From Ceratodon purpureus (Eukaryota; Streptophyta; Bryopsida; Pseudoditrichales; Ditrichaceae), in the NCBI GenBank assembly GCA_014871385.1, contig CM026428.1, positions 10,694,583 to 10,758,582 of the forward strand: a DNA stretch of 64,000 nt, written 5' to 3'. The notes below the pieces were generated by a model that made no database searches, was not told where the DNA came from, and saw only the letters and a list, made by a program, of their open reading frames with translations. A program made the position numbers and the translations under genes. Position 1 is the first letter of the stretch; each line of letters begins with the position of its first letter. Below, piece by piece: positions 13,537 through 25,521 of the stretch.

Positions 13537-13904
13537 ATGAAATTTCTTCTTCTAGTTCAGAGCTCGGTGGTCGAGCAATGAATCCTTTATATGGAGGCGA
13601 CCCACCCTTCATGCATGCTATCTGTACTGCAAAATGATACTATAGAGTCTCTTTTCAAGGTGGATCACTGGTTTCATTGGTGGAAACTTGCCCAGCCATC
13701 ATTTCAAGTCAAGATGCGATGCCTTGCTTCTTAAGACGTCACAATCATCTCTACCACACCCTCTTATCCAACTTTTTTTTTTAAATATCCAATTTTCATC
13801 CAAGTCATAAAAGAACTAGAGCTGTAAGAAAAAGACAGAAAATACTAGTCAGAGTTAGTTGGACCAACTAGCGGGACGAGATTCTACTTTGCATTGACAT
13901 CTCT

Positions 13905-15480
13905 TCTGTGACCTATAACAAGAAGCTCTTTAATGTTTAACTCACATAAGTTTCAGACTGTCATTTGTTATGTTTTTTAGCTATTACAAATAAGAAGCTA
14001 TTTAATGTCTTACTCACATGAGTTTTAAACTGACAAACGGTTTTGTTTTGTGTCCATTATGAAGATCAAGTTGTCTAGTGACTAATTCATATGTGTTTCA
14101 AATTGACAACTGCCTTGTTTCATAGCACCAAGTTATCTAACCTCTAACTCACATTAATTTCAAATTGTATGATTTTATAGCCACTATGAATACCAAGATG
14201 TCTGAATCCAATATACAACCCACTATCATAATGATTTTCAACTATCTAGTATGCAACTCACATGAATTTCAAATTGTGTAAATTCATGGCCACTATGAAT
14301 GCCAAATTGTTTAGTGTCTAACTCAAAATTATTTCAAGCTCACACTTGTTTGGTTTCATGGCTACTATGAATACCAAGTTGTCTAGTGTCTATGTCATAT
14401 GAGCTTCAAGCTATCGACTCTCTAGTTTCATGGCCACTGAGTCTCAAAATGAGAAGTATCTACATGGTTTCATGGCACGTCTATGAATACCAAGCTGTCT
14501 AGTGCTTAATTCACCTAAGTTTCAAACTACCAAAAACTTTCTTGTTTCATGTCCAATATGAATACCTTGTATTTAATTTACACAACTTTAAAACTAACAA
14601 GTGCTTGGTTTCATAGTCACTATGAATACCAAGCTTTTTAATTCTACTCTACAATACACTATTATGATGAAATTTGAAATGTTTAGTGTCTAGTTTACAT
14701 GAAATTCAAAAAGTGTGTTTTTAAGGCCGTTATGAATACAAAGGAGTTTGATTTCTATACAACTCACTACTGTGATGATTTTTAAATTGTTTAGTACTTG
14801 ATTCACATGCTCGGGGATGTCACTCTTTGTATCTTTTGAGTATCAGGTGTGAACAAAGAGTAATTAAAAGTACCATAAAAGTTAAAATTGATTATTACCA
14901 TAATTAGAAATATTTCAAGAATATTTTCATATTTATTCTTGTAATGAAACGTGAGCATTCTATAATATTGTAAATTGTTTATAAAATTTAACTTCAAAGA
15001 ATTTTTTGGACTCTATCTTTGTTTGCACGTTGTTGTGTAATATTTGGAAGTGACCTCCCCGAGTTCACATGGATTTCAAATTATTTGGTTTCATGGTGAC
15101 TTTAAATACCAAGCAGTCTAACTCCAATATATAACTTGCTATTATTATGAATTTTAAGACTTGGAGCGCCTTACTTAGATGAATTTTAACTCTGTGGTTT
15201 CATGGCCACTATGAATACCAAGCTGTCTAACTTCAATGTACAACTCACCATCATGATGATTTTAAAGTGGCTAGTGCCTAAGTGACATGAATTTCAAAAC
15301 TGCGAGAATTCATAGCTATCATGAACCTTAAGCTGTCTAACTTATGCAGATATCAAACTATTTGATTTCACGGCTATTGTAAATTTCAAGCTACTTATTT
15401 CATTTGAATCTCAAACTATCTAATATTGTGGCGATTCTGAATATCAAGGTGTTCCTTCAATCTAACCTTCATAGTACATT
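13905..15480. repeat. Degenerate minisatellite-like array
   Basis: About 1.5 kb of strongly diverged head-to-tail repeats, each built from the words TTTCATGGCCACTATGAA, TACCAAGCTGTCTAGTGTCT and AACTCACATGAATTTCAAACT. The period varies, roughly 80-110 bp. It contains no gene and is split by an inserted element at 14810-15063. Confidence 0.8.
14810..15063. mobile_element. hAT-like MITE, 254 bp, with 8-bp target duplication
   Basis: Terminal inverted repeats CTCGGGGATGTCAC (14810-14823) and GTGACCTCCCCGAG (15050-15063) differ at one of 14 positions. The flanks are an exact 8-bp direct duplication, TTCACATG, at 14802-14809 and 15064-15071. That word belongs to the surrounding degenerate array, so the insertion target is clear. 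The interior is AT-rich and non-coding. An 8-bp duplication is characteristic of hAT elements, although the ends do not match the commonest hAT terminus. Confidence 0.85.
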
Positions 15481-16109
15481 ATAAGCTCTTAAAAACATCT
15501 TGCAAAACAAAAATTAATACCTCATTCATGAAACAACTAAAGAATGATCTTCTTTTATATTATACTTAAACTATAACTTTTATGCCATATTGAGATTTTG
15601 ATATTCTTTTTGAAAAAAGGTACATTGGAGTGTTTTAGGACCCTCTTTATTTCAATCATTCATTGAGAATGAGGTTTCTAGTTGAACCCTTTAAAAAAGG
15701 GTTACATTTTGGAAGTTATAACCGTCGCAAATTGTTGTCATTTTAACAGTTTTTTTAACATTCACAAAAATTTGGCAATTTAACATTTAAGGATTATGAT
15801 AATGTGGACTTGGTAGTAAAAATAAAAAATAAAAAATAAAAAGACTCTAAATGCACATGGTTTGTTTGTGTTACAAACAACCCCTAAAAAAAACATATGA
15901 AAAATGTTTTGGGAACCCTGAGAAAATGAATATGTAAAGTGAAGGTTTCCTTTTTACACAATTATAATGGCAATTTTGGAAGGCAAATGTAAAATCCATA
16001 ACACAAGATATGCTAAAAATAAATGGTCACCTTCTTATCCATTTTGAGTAAAATTTATTTTCTTACTTGTAGTTAGTTAATACTTCACCAAACACACCTA
16101 AAGCTTTAA

Positions 16110-16645
16110 CCCTTAAAGGCCAAATCGGCCCGTTTTGGGTCAATGACGTTTTTCAGAGAGCAATTACTCCCTTATACAAGATTTTTTTAGTTTGGATTTT
16201 TTTTATAAGGTAGCTTGACAAGTTTATTTCACTAATCAACAGTTGGATTTGATATTTCTCTATTGCATAATTCAATAAAATTTGAGAATAGATGTAAGTT
16301 AAGGGTTGGGTTTGTTGATTCCTAGTTCAAAACGGCCATCAAAATAAAGAGATTTTAGTTTGAGTTAATGAAAAAATTCTCCAAAAATGTAGGTGTGAGA
16401 TCCACACATTCCAAATCATAAATATTCTCTTCATAACCTAATTTAGAAGAAATTTTGAATTTTTTGTTTCAAAATTTATGGAAAAAATCAGTGACAATAA
16501 TAGTAAATCCAATCGTACGGATTTGGCCTAAAAATATGAAGCTCTAACTTTTATTTGATCATAAGACCTAAATACGTCTTTGTCATCGATTTTATAATAA
16601 ATCTTTGAAATGGTTCAAATCCAACAAACCTGGCGCCTTTAAGGG
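16110..16645. mobile_element. piggyBac-like MITE, 536 bp, flanked by TTAA
   Basis: The ends are CCCTTAAAGGC at 16110-16120 and GCCTTTAAGGG at 16635-16645, each flanked by TTAA (16106-16109 and 16646-16649). The inverted match is 16 bp including the TTAA. Subterminal GGCCAAATC (16118 onward) and GATTTGGCC (near 16507-16515) are also inverted. TTAA target duplication with CCC-starting termini is the signature of piggyBac-type elements. There is no coding capacity. Confidence 0.7.
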
Positions 16646-16649
16646 TTAA

Positions 16650-19555
16650 ACATTAACAAACCTATGTGTGCTTGGATTCCATTGAATGTATTGGATACCG
16701 ATTTTCCACAAAGTCTGCAACTTTTCAAGCTACAGAATACAACCACAATCTACGTCAATAATGTCCTTATCTTTACAATAAACATCATCTTGTTATTGGA
16801 CAGATTTTTTTAATGAATTAACCCCTAAAACATCAACTCAACAGTTTTGGTATAATTTAAGGTCCGGTCAGGCTCCCTATAAGTCAAATTTTACCGGATG
16901 TGGCTCTAACTTTGGCACAACATGGAAATTTTCATATGTTTCTAATAAGACCATTCATGCTTCAATATTCCTCATTCTTTAGGAGATATCTGCAGTCAAA
17001 ATTTGAAAACACTATTAGGGCATGCTAAAATCTCCCCAAAACTACAGTATATGCTCAAAATCTGCCCTAAATTAATTAGATCACAAAAACTTCAAAAATT
17101 CACCAAAAATTGAGATTTTACTTTTTTTCAAGTTTTGTTTTCTCTACATGTAAATACAATTCGAAGGCATGATCTCACTGCTCGGATTTTCAATCCAATA
17201 TTTCTCTGTATGCATTTTTTACTATCATAGACCGGCCTTTGCATTTGAATTTCTGCATACCTCCATGTGAAAAGTCAAGCATTTCTTTAGGTTTTGAAGG
17301 TCGTATGAGGGAAAAATTCCATGGACATAGTCCTAACTCATCTAGGAACAAGAATTTTGAAGAGCCTCAAATCTAGTTTGCTTTTGAAATTGGTTTTTTT
17401 GGCTCACAAAACACTCTAAACCCATTTTGCAACAAGGGGAAAAAAATTTCTTTCAAAGTTAGAACATTATGATCTTACATATGGTAAGGAGTTTGAATCT
17501 AATATTAGGGGTACATATACATGCACAAGTAAGATAATAGATCCTACGGTTTTTCCTCCAAAATACATCAAAAATTAAAAACTTACACCTTGTATTGAAA
17601 GAGTCTAATTTTGAGGGTTTTTGGCAGTTTTGAGACCTTTCAATTTTAGAGGTTAAACAAGTTTTTAAATTGGTTGGACAAGTTTTTTCATAGACTAGAG
17701 TATGTGAAATATCAAACGGTGGATGTAAGTCAAGAGCATGACAGTTAGGCAGAATAGCAAGAGCAGCAACTTATCACAAAATTAGAGCCCACACTAGAGT
17801 CTCAGGGCCAGGGTGGCCTGATTGATGAATTGTTAAGGTACAAGTACCTATAACGGATAACTTAAGCATTTCAGCATGGTGTGGTTGTGGTTATGAAGAA
17901 GGAGGTATTTTTCCTTCGATGAGAAATAAGGTTTGGCCTGAAGAATGAGATTTTTTTTAAAAAAAATTAAGCAAAATTGAAATCACTACAGATTTTTAAG
18001 TGCAAAAGTGGGTGAGACACACAAGCAACATATAGCTTCACCCATGACGGACAACAACAAGAGTAGTGAACAAACATAAGACTATCTAATTTCATAACAT
18101 TCACAGACGCATTCTATTGGAGGATGCATCATGAATCTACTGTTCATCAACTGTTCATCAATTATTCGCTAAGTATGGTTTTCCATTGTTCTGTATCCGA
18201 GAAGCCTACTTATCTGTGATGGGGCCATTATCTGTTATGGGTATCTCTACCTTATTATCCCTTAGTTTTAACAGACAACCTGCAACATTATCACACATAA
18301 TCCGTAAGGTCCATGGTGCAATATCCACCCTCTTTTTTTAACATCCTGAGTCTGCAATTTCATATCCAAGGTTCAACTTTCTTTCAATATTTGCTACATC
18401 CGTTCCCTGGCCAACAATGACGGTGCATCGTAAGATCACTTCCTAACTTGCCGCCCATTTCCATCATCTTCTCTTTGTAATCTGTCCATTCTGCAATGAA
18501 CAAGGCTGTTGAAGTGCTGAGGTGAACTAAACGTACGCTTCATATCCACGAGTGCAACAACCATTTTCTTCGCCTCCGCTCTGAACTCAGCCATTGCAGA
18601 GCTGGCACATGCAAAAATCAGGAAACAGGAAGGGTTGAAACAGAAGAGCTATCTGTATTGAGTTGCAGTGTGCCAATCCTTACGTCCCTGCAAACCAACT
18701 AGTTTTCAGGTCAAATGATCAAATGCTGAAGTTTCGTGGTAGCAATTCCCTCCACTTCACTTCAAATTTAAGAGGTCCAAAACGCTGAAGTTAGGGGTTT
18801 GCAGGCAGGAAGAATTACTAATCATTAATGCCATTCAAGTATTGAGAACTTCCGAGAGGATATTAGTGATTTGTTTGTACGGTCTGATTGTCATACGTGA
18901 AAATTATCATCACATATATCTAGAGATGAGGAAGTCCACCAATTAAGATGGTTCCGAAATACTTTCACTCTCACAAATTATACAAATTTCAACGTCTGAA
19001 AATAAATTCTTGCAAAAATTTGCATCCTCCATGAAAACCAACTTCCAATGTGGGTAAATTACCACCCTAGGAATGGCTGGAAAATAGTGCTGACAGCTGA
19101 AGTTATTGGATTAAGGTATCTTCAAAACTCTAAACCCGGACCCTGTGAAGTTGTGAAGTTTGAACATTAGCTCCTGCTGACCAGTTACACCAACGTCTGT
19201 CTACGCTGCTGCAATATAGCACAGTACTCCTTTCACTGCACAAGCTGCTGCACAAGCTGCTGCACAAGTACTGCTCCTGAATTCTCCATGCTCAACGTCT
19301 AATCAATGCTCTCCAACTTCCATGAAGCATCGACACCACCGGCTCAAGCCCTCCCACAACTAGAAAACCAATGTGACAATACGTTAAAATTTACCTCTGG
19401 TGAAGACACTTCCGGCAAATTAAAATAAGTAGAAGTCGATCCACACAAGACCAGCTACAGCCAACATCACATTAACTCTGCATCAAACTTCGCTCATTTC
19501 GTAGCTCATATGCTAACCGCTTGAAGTGTACCGATCGTGGTTGCTAGTCCCGGTA
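16650..19555. other. Gene-free spacer
   Basis: AT-rich DNA without recognisable coding potential. The last few hundred bases are the presumed promoter of the hydrolase gene. A short reiteration of GCTGCTGCACAA lies near 19240-19270. Confidence 0.5.
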
Positions 19556-20263
19556 ATGGCGACGGATTTGTCATCGGCGTGCTGCACTCCGGCGCCTGCC
19601 GCAACAGCTGAACAGATCGGCAAGGAGGAGACGATAGCCGGCGTGCCAGTGTACATCACGGGGCCACGATCAGCCTCCGCGGCCGTGATCCTCATCTCGG
19701 ACGTCTTCGGGTACCAGACGCCTCTGCTGCTCAAGCTCGCGGACAAGGTCGCGGCCGCGGGCTACCTCACGCTGGTGCCGGATCTCTTCCACGGGGACCC
19801 GTTTGCTGGGAACCGAGCAGGCCTCGTGGAGTGGAAAGCCAAGCATCCGCCTACTGGAGAGCCCGTCACAGTGACGAAGAATCTAGTCGAGGTCGTGAAG
19901 AAGACGAAGGGGATCGACTCCGTTGGACTGGCGGGGTTCTGCTGGGGGGCGAAGGTGGCGGTGTGCGTGGGGAAGGAGAGGGCTCATGTGAAGGCAGTGG
20001 TGCAGCTGCACCCGTCGATGGTGGAGGCGTCCGACTACGAGCAGGTGGCGGTGCCGATCGCGGTCCTGGCCGCGCCGACTGACGGCGTTGAGCCGCACGA
20101 GGCGCTTTTGGCGTCGCGCGTGGAGGTGGCGAGTTTTGTGAAGGTGTTTCCCGGTGTCAGCCATGGCTGGGCGGTGCGGTACCAGGAGACGGATGAGAGC
20201 GCCGTGAAGAAGGCGAGTGAGGCGCATGTGCTCATGCTCGACTGGTTTGCGAAGTATCTGTAG
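19556..20263 (+). CDS. Dienelactone hydrolase family protein
   Basis: Alpha/beta-hydrolase of the dienelactone hydrolase (carboxymethylenebutenolidase-like) family. The natural substrate in plants is not established, and members are often mislabelled as endoglucanases. The ATG at 19556 gives 235 aa in one exon. A GTG at 19526 is in frame, but the ATG is the plausible start. Motifs in order are the N-terminal VPVYITGPRSASAAVILISD and VFGYQTPLLLKLADKVAAAG; the nucleophile motif GFCWGAK with Cys129; VLAAPTDGVEP with Asp176; and GVSHGWAVRY with His203. The Cys-Asp-His triad is therefore complete, and length matches the family. No signal peptide is evident, so it is probably cytosolic. The exon is strongly GC-rich against AT-rich flanks. 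Confidence 0.93.
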   Translation: MATDLSSACCTPAPAATAEQIGKEETIAGVPVYITGPRSASAAVILISDVFGYQTPLLLKLADKVAAAGYLTLVPDLFHGDPFAGNRAGLVEWKAKHPPTGEPVTVTKNLVEVVKKTKGIDSVGLAGFCWGAKVAVCVGKERAHVKAVVQLHPSMVEASDYEQVAVPIAVLAAPTDGVEPHEALLASRVEVASFVKVFPGVSHGWAVRYQETDESAVKKASEAHVLMLDWFAKYL

Positions 20264-23060
20264 ATTGCTTGTATCGCTCATGGAGTGTGGATTGCTTGGA
20301 GAAAATTTAGTGCATTCTGAGCAATCCTGTCTAGTCTAGATTGGGCTCAATGATAAGGTAACCCTAATCAGGCGCTGAGATGATGATTCACAAACTATGA
20401 GAGTATTATTTGTAGTATATATATTTTGAAACTCTGATTCTTTAATTATGCATCCTGTGCGCTTTTTTTGTACTCTTGAAGCCGGCTCATTTGGATCATC
20501 AGTTCTGGCTCGGTTGGGCTTTTCTTGTGATTGAACTGGAGCAGCATTTGCATTTCTTTGTTGTTGGGCTAGCTCGGCTATGGTTATGGGGTTTTGTTAA
20601 TATCCTTTGTTACCAGCTGAGAGTCAGGAGAATGTATATGGAATTGATCTGTTGAGAAAATCATGGTTACTGTACATTCCTGGAACTGGTACTGTCACAG
20701 ATTGCAAGTGGAAGGGACCAAACACTTTGTAACAACCACTCCTACCTTGCATTCCCCATTGACTCTGAGCACTGATTTTGGAAAAAGGATCTTGAAAACT
20801 TAGTGCTGTGGAACTCAATATTACATAACATCTTTAGCAACTGGTGTTGCATATAAATGTTCAGAAATTGACACAATATTGCAAGAATGTTTAATTAACC
20901 TGATTCTGCACTAGATATTAGCTGATACTGATTGAGAGTATTGCAAATTAGAACTAATCTCCACGAGCAATCAAAAGCTACAAGCTACAACTTGTGAACA
21001 ACACCCATTTATTGAATCTTCCAATGGACTACAGATTGAACTCAGCTTCAACAGCCTTTTCACAGGTTTGATGAACTTGGAATCCAATACTTGGATGGAG
21101 GCCCAGGAAGGGACCAAGATGCTCAACTCTCCTTTACAATGATCTGATCTTCTTCAGCTTCTTGGAGAGCCTCTTTCGAAGTGTATGGAGATCCAGCTTC
21201 TTACATTCCTGCTGCTTGGCTGGCACACTACTCACAAAATCAGGTTCTCGTAATCTCCTGCTCAGCCTCTTCCGGATGATATCAATCTCCGCTTCCTCGA
21301 TCGGAGAAGCAGCTGGGACATCCTTTCCTCCACTAGCCATCATAATTGGCTTCAAATTATACATGACTGTCACACTCAGAAGAAACTTCAATACAAACTT
21401 TCCACTTAGAAATTATTTCAGATCAAAGCTTGACTCAAAATGTTCACTAACAGCAGCCAGATTTGTTGGAGTACAACTTCTGGCCACAGAGTGATTGAAA
21501 ACAACTACATCCAGAAACTTCTCTAAATACTCTCAAATGGCATCTCTATCCAGGACTCAAAAATGAATACGAGCTCACAGAAGTGCACAAGGCGGCAAGC
21601 TCGAAGCAAATATGCAGGTTCAGCATCTCTGGCCACTAGACTTGTGAATCGGAATCAACTCCAACGTTCCAACTACACCAATTCTGAACTACTTAAGACA
21701 GAACCAACAACCAGAAATTCCAGATATGCACTCATAAACTCAGTGAGAATCTGAGAGACATAATAGCCAAGGAGCTCGTGAGCTTGATTTGTCTACTTGC
21801 ACATTTGTCTAGTAGTTATAAAACTCAGAGTACGCCAACAGGTGTTGTAATTGGAGCAGACTACTAGGTGCAGAGCCACATGGACTTATCGTCACGGGAC
21901 TGGTTGCTGGAAACCTGTCAACTTACCTGCAAAGTTGTTTTCAGGAAGGAAAAAAAAAAAAAGCCAAGATGTAAAATTCAGAATTCTGGATTAACTTATA
22001 GATTCTTCGTTTCATTCAATTAGCATCATCACCGCACTGTAGGGTGGGTTCCCGTGTCGTAGAGTTGTTAAGAGGCCTTGATTTCTACTTCAAGTTAATC
22101 TCCCTCTCTACGAACAAAAGAGGGCCCATGTCGACCTACTCTGCTTTTCTCTGATAGATTTTGAGGCCTAACCTGAATGAGATTATATGAAAATTTGCTC
22201 TTAGGAGCCGCACGAGAGGAATTGGTTTTGCTGCTAGCTGCAATCTGCAAGAGATGAAGTGGTGATGTGATCTACCGCTGTAGGCCCTTGAAAATCTGTG
22301 GCCACTCAGTGTAATGTGGACACAATTGGAGCGGTGCAGTTACGTAGTGTAAAGAACTTGGCAGAAGTGTTGAGTTGTGTGGGTGACAGCATGAGATTCT
22401 TTCGGTGGTACTGCTCCTCCGGACAAAGGAAAGTTGGTTGTGTAAAGTACTCGAACCTTTCAGTACGTACCAAACAATGGCAACAAGAATCATGTTTGTA
22501 CCAAAGTGGAAATATATGCACCCACATGCAAGCCTAGGAAATTATAATATTGTCATCATGTGCAACTCCACGCTGCAACAGACAGTGGTTTCTGGTTGTG
22601 AGTCTGAACCTTGGTCCTTGATGGCGATTTCATTAAGTAAGCACTTTGCAAGGGAGCTAAATTGAATGAGGTGCATTCAATTAGGCATTGACTTGCTGGT
22701 TTGTAAATTGGATAGAACATGATTAGAGGGAAGAAGGTTCTGTGTAGAGATTCTAACAAATACAATCTTGAAGGTATCTGTGCATGAATATATCATCTTG
22801 ACATCTAGATTGTGGAATCATCTAGATTGCCTATTTTTTTTTGCTCAACTATTTTTTCTGTTGCAGGGTGGCTAGCCGTCTTTCGAAGATGAAAAGAAAC
22901 TGTTAAGTCTTTAAGATCCCAAATATTATTAACTTTTAAATCCTTACCCAATAAATATCTCTCTATCTTCTCCAATTCTCTCATGTGTCCTATTTTAACT
23001 ACATCCATGATATTTCTTTCTTGCATTGTTTGTGTGTGTTTGTAGTGCAATTTGTTCGCA
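20264..23060. other. Spacer with one weak small-ORF candidate
   Basis: Mostly non-coding. The first few hundred bases are the presumed 3' UTR of the hydrolase gene. Apart from the candidate at 21134-21343, ORFs here look random. Confidence 0.5.
21134..21343 (-). CDS. Candidate small basic protein, 69 aa
   Basis: I do not recognise it. It starts at adjacent ATGs (MMASGGKDVPAA). It contains two related basic amphipathic segments, IDIIRKRLSRRLRE and DLHTLRKRLSKKLKK, the second at the C-terminus. The internal repeat is the only sign of real coding sequence. There is no known domain and no splice evidence, so it could be a chance ORF or the last exon of a larger gene. Confidence 0.25.
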   Translation of the reverse strand: MMASGGKDVPAASPIEEAEIDIIRKRLSRRLREPDFVSSVPAKQQECKKLDLHTLRKRLSKKLKKIRSL

Positions 23061-24706
23061 ATGGAGGGATATGGTCCGGAAAATGAGTATTCTCAATCTC
23101 AAGTAGGACAGGAATGGTCTCAAAATTGAGAGTGGATGACTAGATTCTTTGTGCCAAATTTATCAGAAAATCCGCAGCTACAGTTTGCACATGGACCAAA
23201 TATGTTTACTTCACGTGAAAGAGTGTTTCAAGGGTATCCTACACCTTTATATAGGAGACTTCCATATAGTGAGGATAGAGAGATAGAAAACATAGGACAA
23301 GAAACCGTAATTTTACAGGGGACCCAGATTTTAGAAGTGAAAAGGGAAGAAGCTCCAGCAAAGGGCCCTAAAGTCGTAGCAAAGAAGAGGGCGAGAACAA
23401 CTCCAGCAAAAGAGAAAGCTAAGAAGAAGGGAAAGAAGACAATAATCTAAGCTAAGATCAGATGAAGAGGACGAAGCTGTAGTTGTGAAGTAGAAAGATG
23501 TTGAAGTAAAGACTCTCATAGCCATACGAGGTGAAATGGAAGAGGAATTTGCTAAGACAGCAAACAAGCAAGGTATAAATGTCTATGAATCTTAAATATT
23601 TTGAAGCTCCGGTACAAAATTTTGAATAAAAAAAATTCGCCATGTCAACGTTTTGCTTGTTGCGGCCGTGTTGTGGCCATGTTGTGGCCAATGGTGGCCT
23701 TTTAAAAAGCCTTAGCCGCAAGCCCCATGCCTCCTTACCCCCCAAAATGCATGAGCGGCCGCTGCCCCGGGGGTTATGATCCTTCTCTTTTTTCTCCATT
23801 GGAGGTCTCATGCGCGTGGGGTTTAAACCACGTTCTTCTCCGTGGAGAGAGTTTCAGCATCCTTCACCACCATCTTCAAAACCGCACCGTCGTTAAAACA
23901 GGAAAAGGAAGAACAAACCAAGGCCACAAGCCCAAAGACTCGAGGCCAAGGTGCCATACTCGAAGCCTAGATCCAAAAGCAGGCAAAGCTGCTATAGCCC
24001 AACTACTACAATACTTTATCCACTGCAACAAGTGACAGCAAGACACCAAAGTCCCAACCCTCCACCACCATCTCCTCCTACTTTCTTGGTGTCCACAATC
24101 TCCTCCTACTTCTTTTTATTCTAAATATAGCCACCACATGTGCTTTCCTAGTTTTTTAGGAGCTAATTTGATGGCCTTGGAACATTTTTTTGACATTTTC
24201 TTGGTAGTTTCCCTCTCCTACCATAGCGATGAACACATGGATCAAGTTACAAGCTCGTATGGTTGCTGGAATTAGAGGATTTAACCGCACATGGCTTTCT
24301 TGTAAGAAGAAGTACAAGGCCATTTTGAAGGATTAGAGAAATGGCAAGAGGGCCAATAAGATTTCTGGCACGGATAGGAAACAAGACTGTACTAGGCGGT
24401 TTGATGAGATGGACATATAGAACAACACTTGTGCTAGTGTAAAAAATGCGATCCCAGCAAGTGCAACAGAAAGAAATGAGGACATCGACAATCCATCTAC
24501 ACCAAATACATCACCTTCTTCACTGCTATCATCATAAATTACTTCTTCAACACCAAAATCATAAGAAGACTAACCAAGAAAAAATGCATGCATTTCTGGA
24601 AAAGGTAATTAGCAATTCCAGTACTCTCATCTCCTCATTTCAGCAATCAACGGATTTGTTGAAGAACATGGATAAATTTTTTGCAAATTTGCTAGACAAA
24701 TTCTAA
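23061..24706 (+). pseudogene. Broken Myb/SANT-like ORF of a PIF/Harbinger element
   Basis: PIF/Harbinger transposons carry a Myb/SANT-like DNA-binding ORF beside the transposase, and this looks like a decayed copy. It starts at the ATG at 23061 (MEGYGPENEYSQSQ), with an in-frame TGA at 23128. It continues through a Lys-rich low-complexity stretch to VKTLIAIRGEMEEEFAKTAN near 23555. A possible intron (GTATAAA near 23571 to CATAG near 24226) leads to the Myb helix region WLSCKKKYKAILKD, then RRFDEMD. The tail, VISNSSTLISSFQQSTDLLK, ends at 24706 in another frame. Several stops and at least one frameshift disable it. It converges on the transposase fragment at 24764-25255, the usual two-gene arrangement. 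Confidence 0.65.
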
Positions 24707-24763
24707 CTACTCTATTAGTTAGAACTTAGAATCTGAATCAGTATTAGAGTAGCCACTAGGATT

Positions 24764-25255
24764 TTATTCACGAAGTTTGGCTTTCCACAGACTTGTAGCC
24801 AAAACTTCATGCATGTTTGTTGCTTCCTGAAGCAAATCTGTGTCCTTCTCATTTTCTGCAATAAAAAAAGCTTCAGTTTCTTCATCAACTACATCTTCAA
24901 CTATTGAATTCTCTCTATATTGAACTTTGCTCCTCACTTCCTCAATTGCAGCTCGTGCACCACGCACTTCTGATCCTTCCCTCACTTTGCGATTTGCAAA
25001 TTCTTGGGCCAATTCACTTTCTGCTTCATCAATCTTGGTTTTGTCAAAAGCATCCTTCATAGTTATACACAAATTGTGCAATACTATACAAGTACAAACT
25101 ACATTAGGAATCATACGTAATAGAATATCATATTCTTTCATTATGATTATCCACATCCCTTTCAATATGCCAAATGCTTGTTCAACACATATTTGTGTTG
25201 AAGACTGGATAAAATTCCAGTTTGTACAACATCAAGATAGTCCATCTTTTTGCCC
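24764..25255 (-). pseudogene. PIF/Harbinger transposase, C-terminal fragment
   Basis: DDE transposase of the HARBI1/DDE_Tnp_4 type, truncated. On the minus strand the readable part begins near 25230 with NFIQSSTQICVEQAFGILKG, which carries the third catalytic residue (Glu) in VEQAFG. It continues through MIPNVVCTCIVLHNLCITMK and an acidic C-terminal tail to a stop at 24764. The first two catalytic Asp residues are missing because the sequence upstream of about 25250 no longer matches. The recognisable block is about 150 aa, against roughly 350-450 aa for an intact protein. Confidence 0.8.
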
Positions 25256-25481
25256 TTCGAATGGGCAGTACATCCAATAATGGTGAGAAGATGAGTAAAA
25301 ACAAGAGAAGAGAGGAAAGGGAGAAGAAGAGAGAGAAGAAGACCTAAACGAGGAGTGCAAAATAAATGTAAGTTATCAAATCTACTCTTTTCAAAAATAC
25401 ATTAAAAAATTCAGCCTACCTAGCTGTCCGGTCCAAGTTCACTTTACACTATTGTTGGTGACCAATGGATGGGAAAGTTGG

Positions 25482-25521
25482 CTCTTGGTCATGACTCTTG
25501 ACTAAGGGCCATGACCAAGAG
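25482..25521. repeat. Short inverted repeat within a possible foldback element
   Basis: CTCTTGGTCATG (25482-25493) and CATGACCAAGAG (25510-25521) are perfect 12-bp arms around a 16-nt loop. Looser inverted similarity continues outward (GGTGACCAATGGAT versus ATCCATTCCGGCTGTTGGTCAC), so this may be the centre of a foldback MITE of about 150 bp. Confidence 0.5.

Noticed and set aside
14803-14997. 64-aa ORF
   Set aside because: Lies within the MITE at 14810-15063; AT-rich chance frame.
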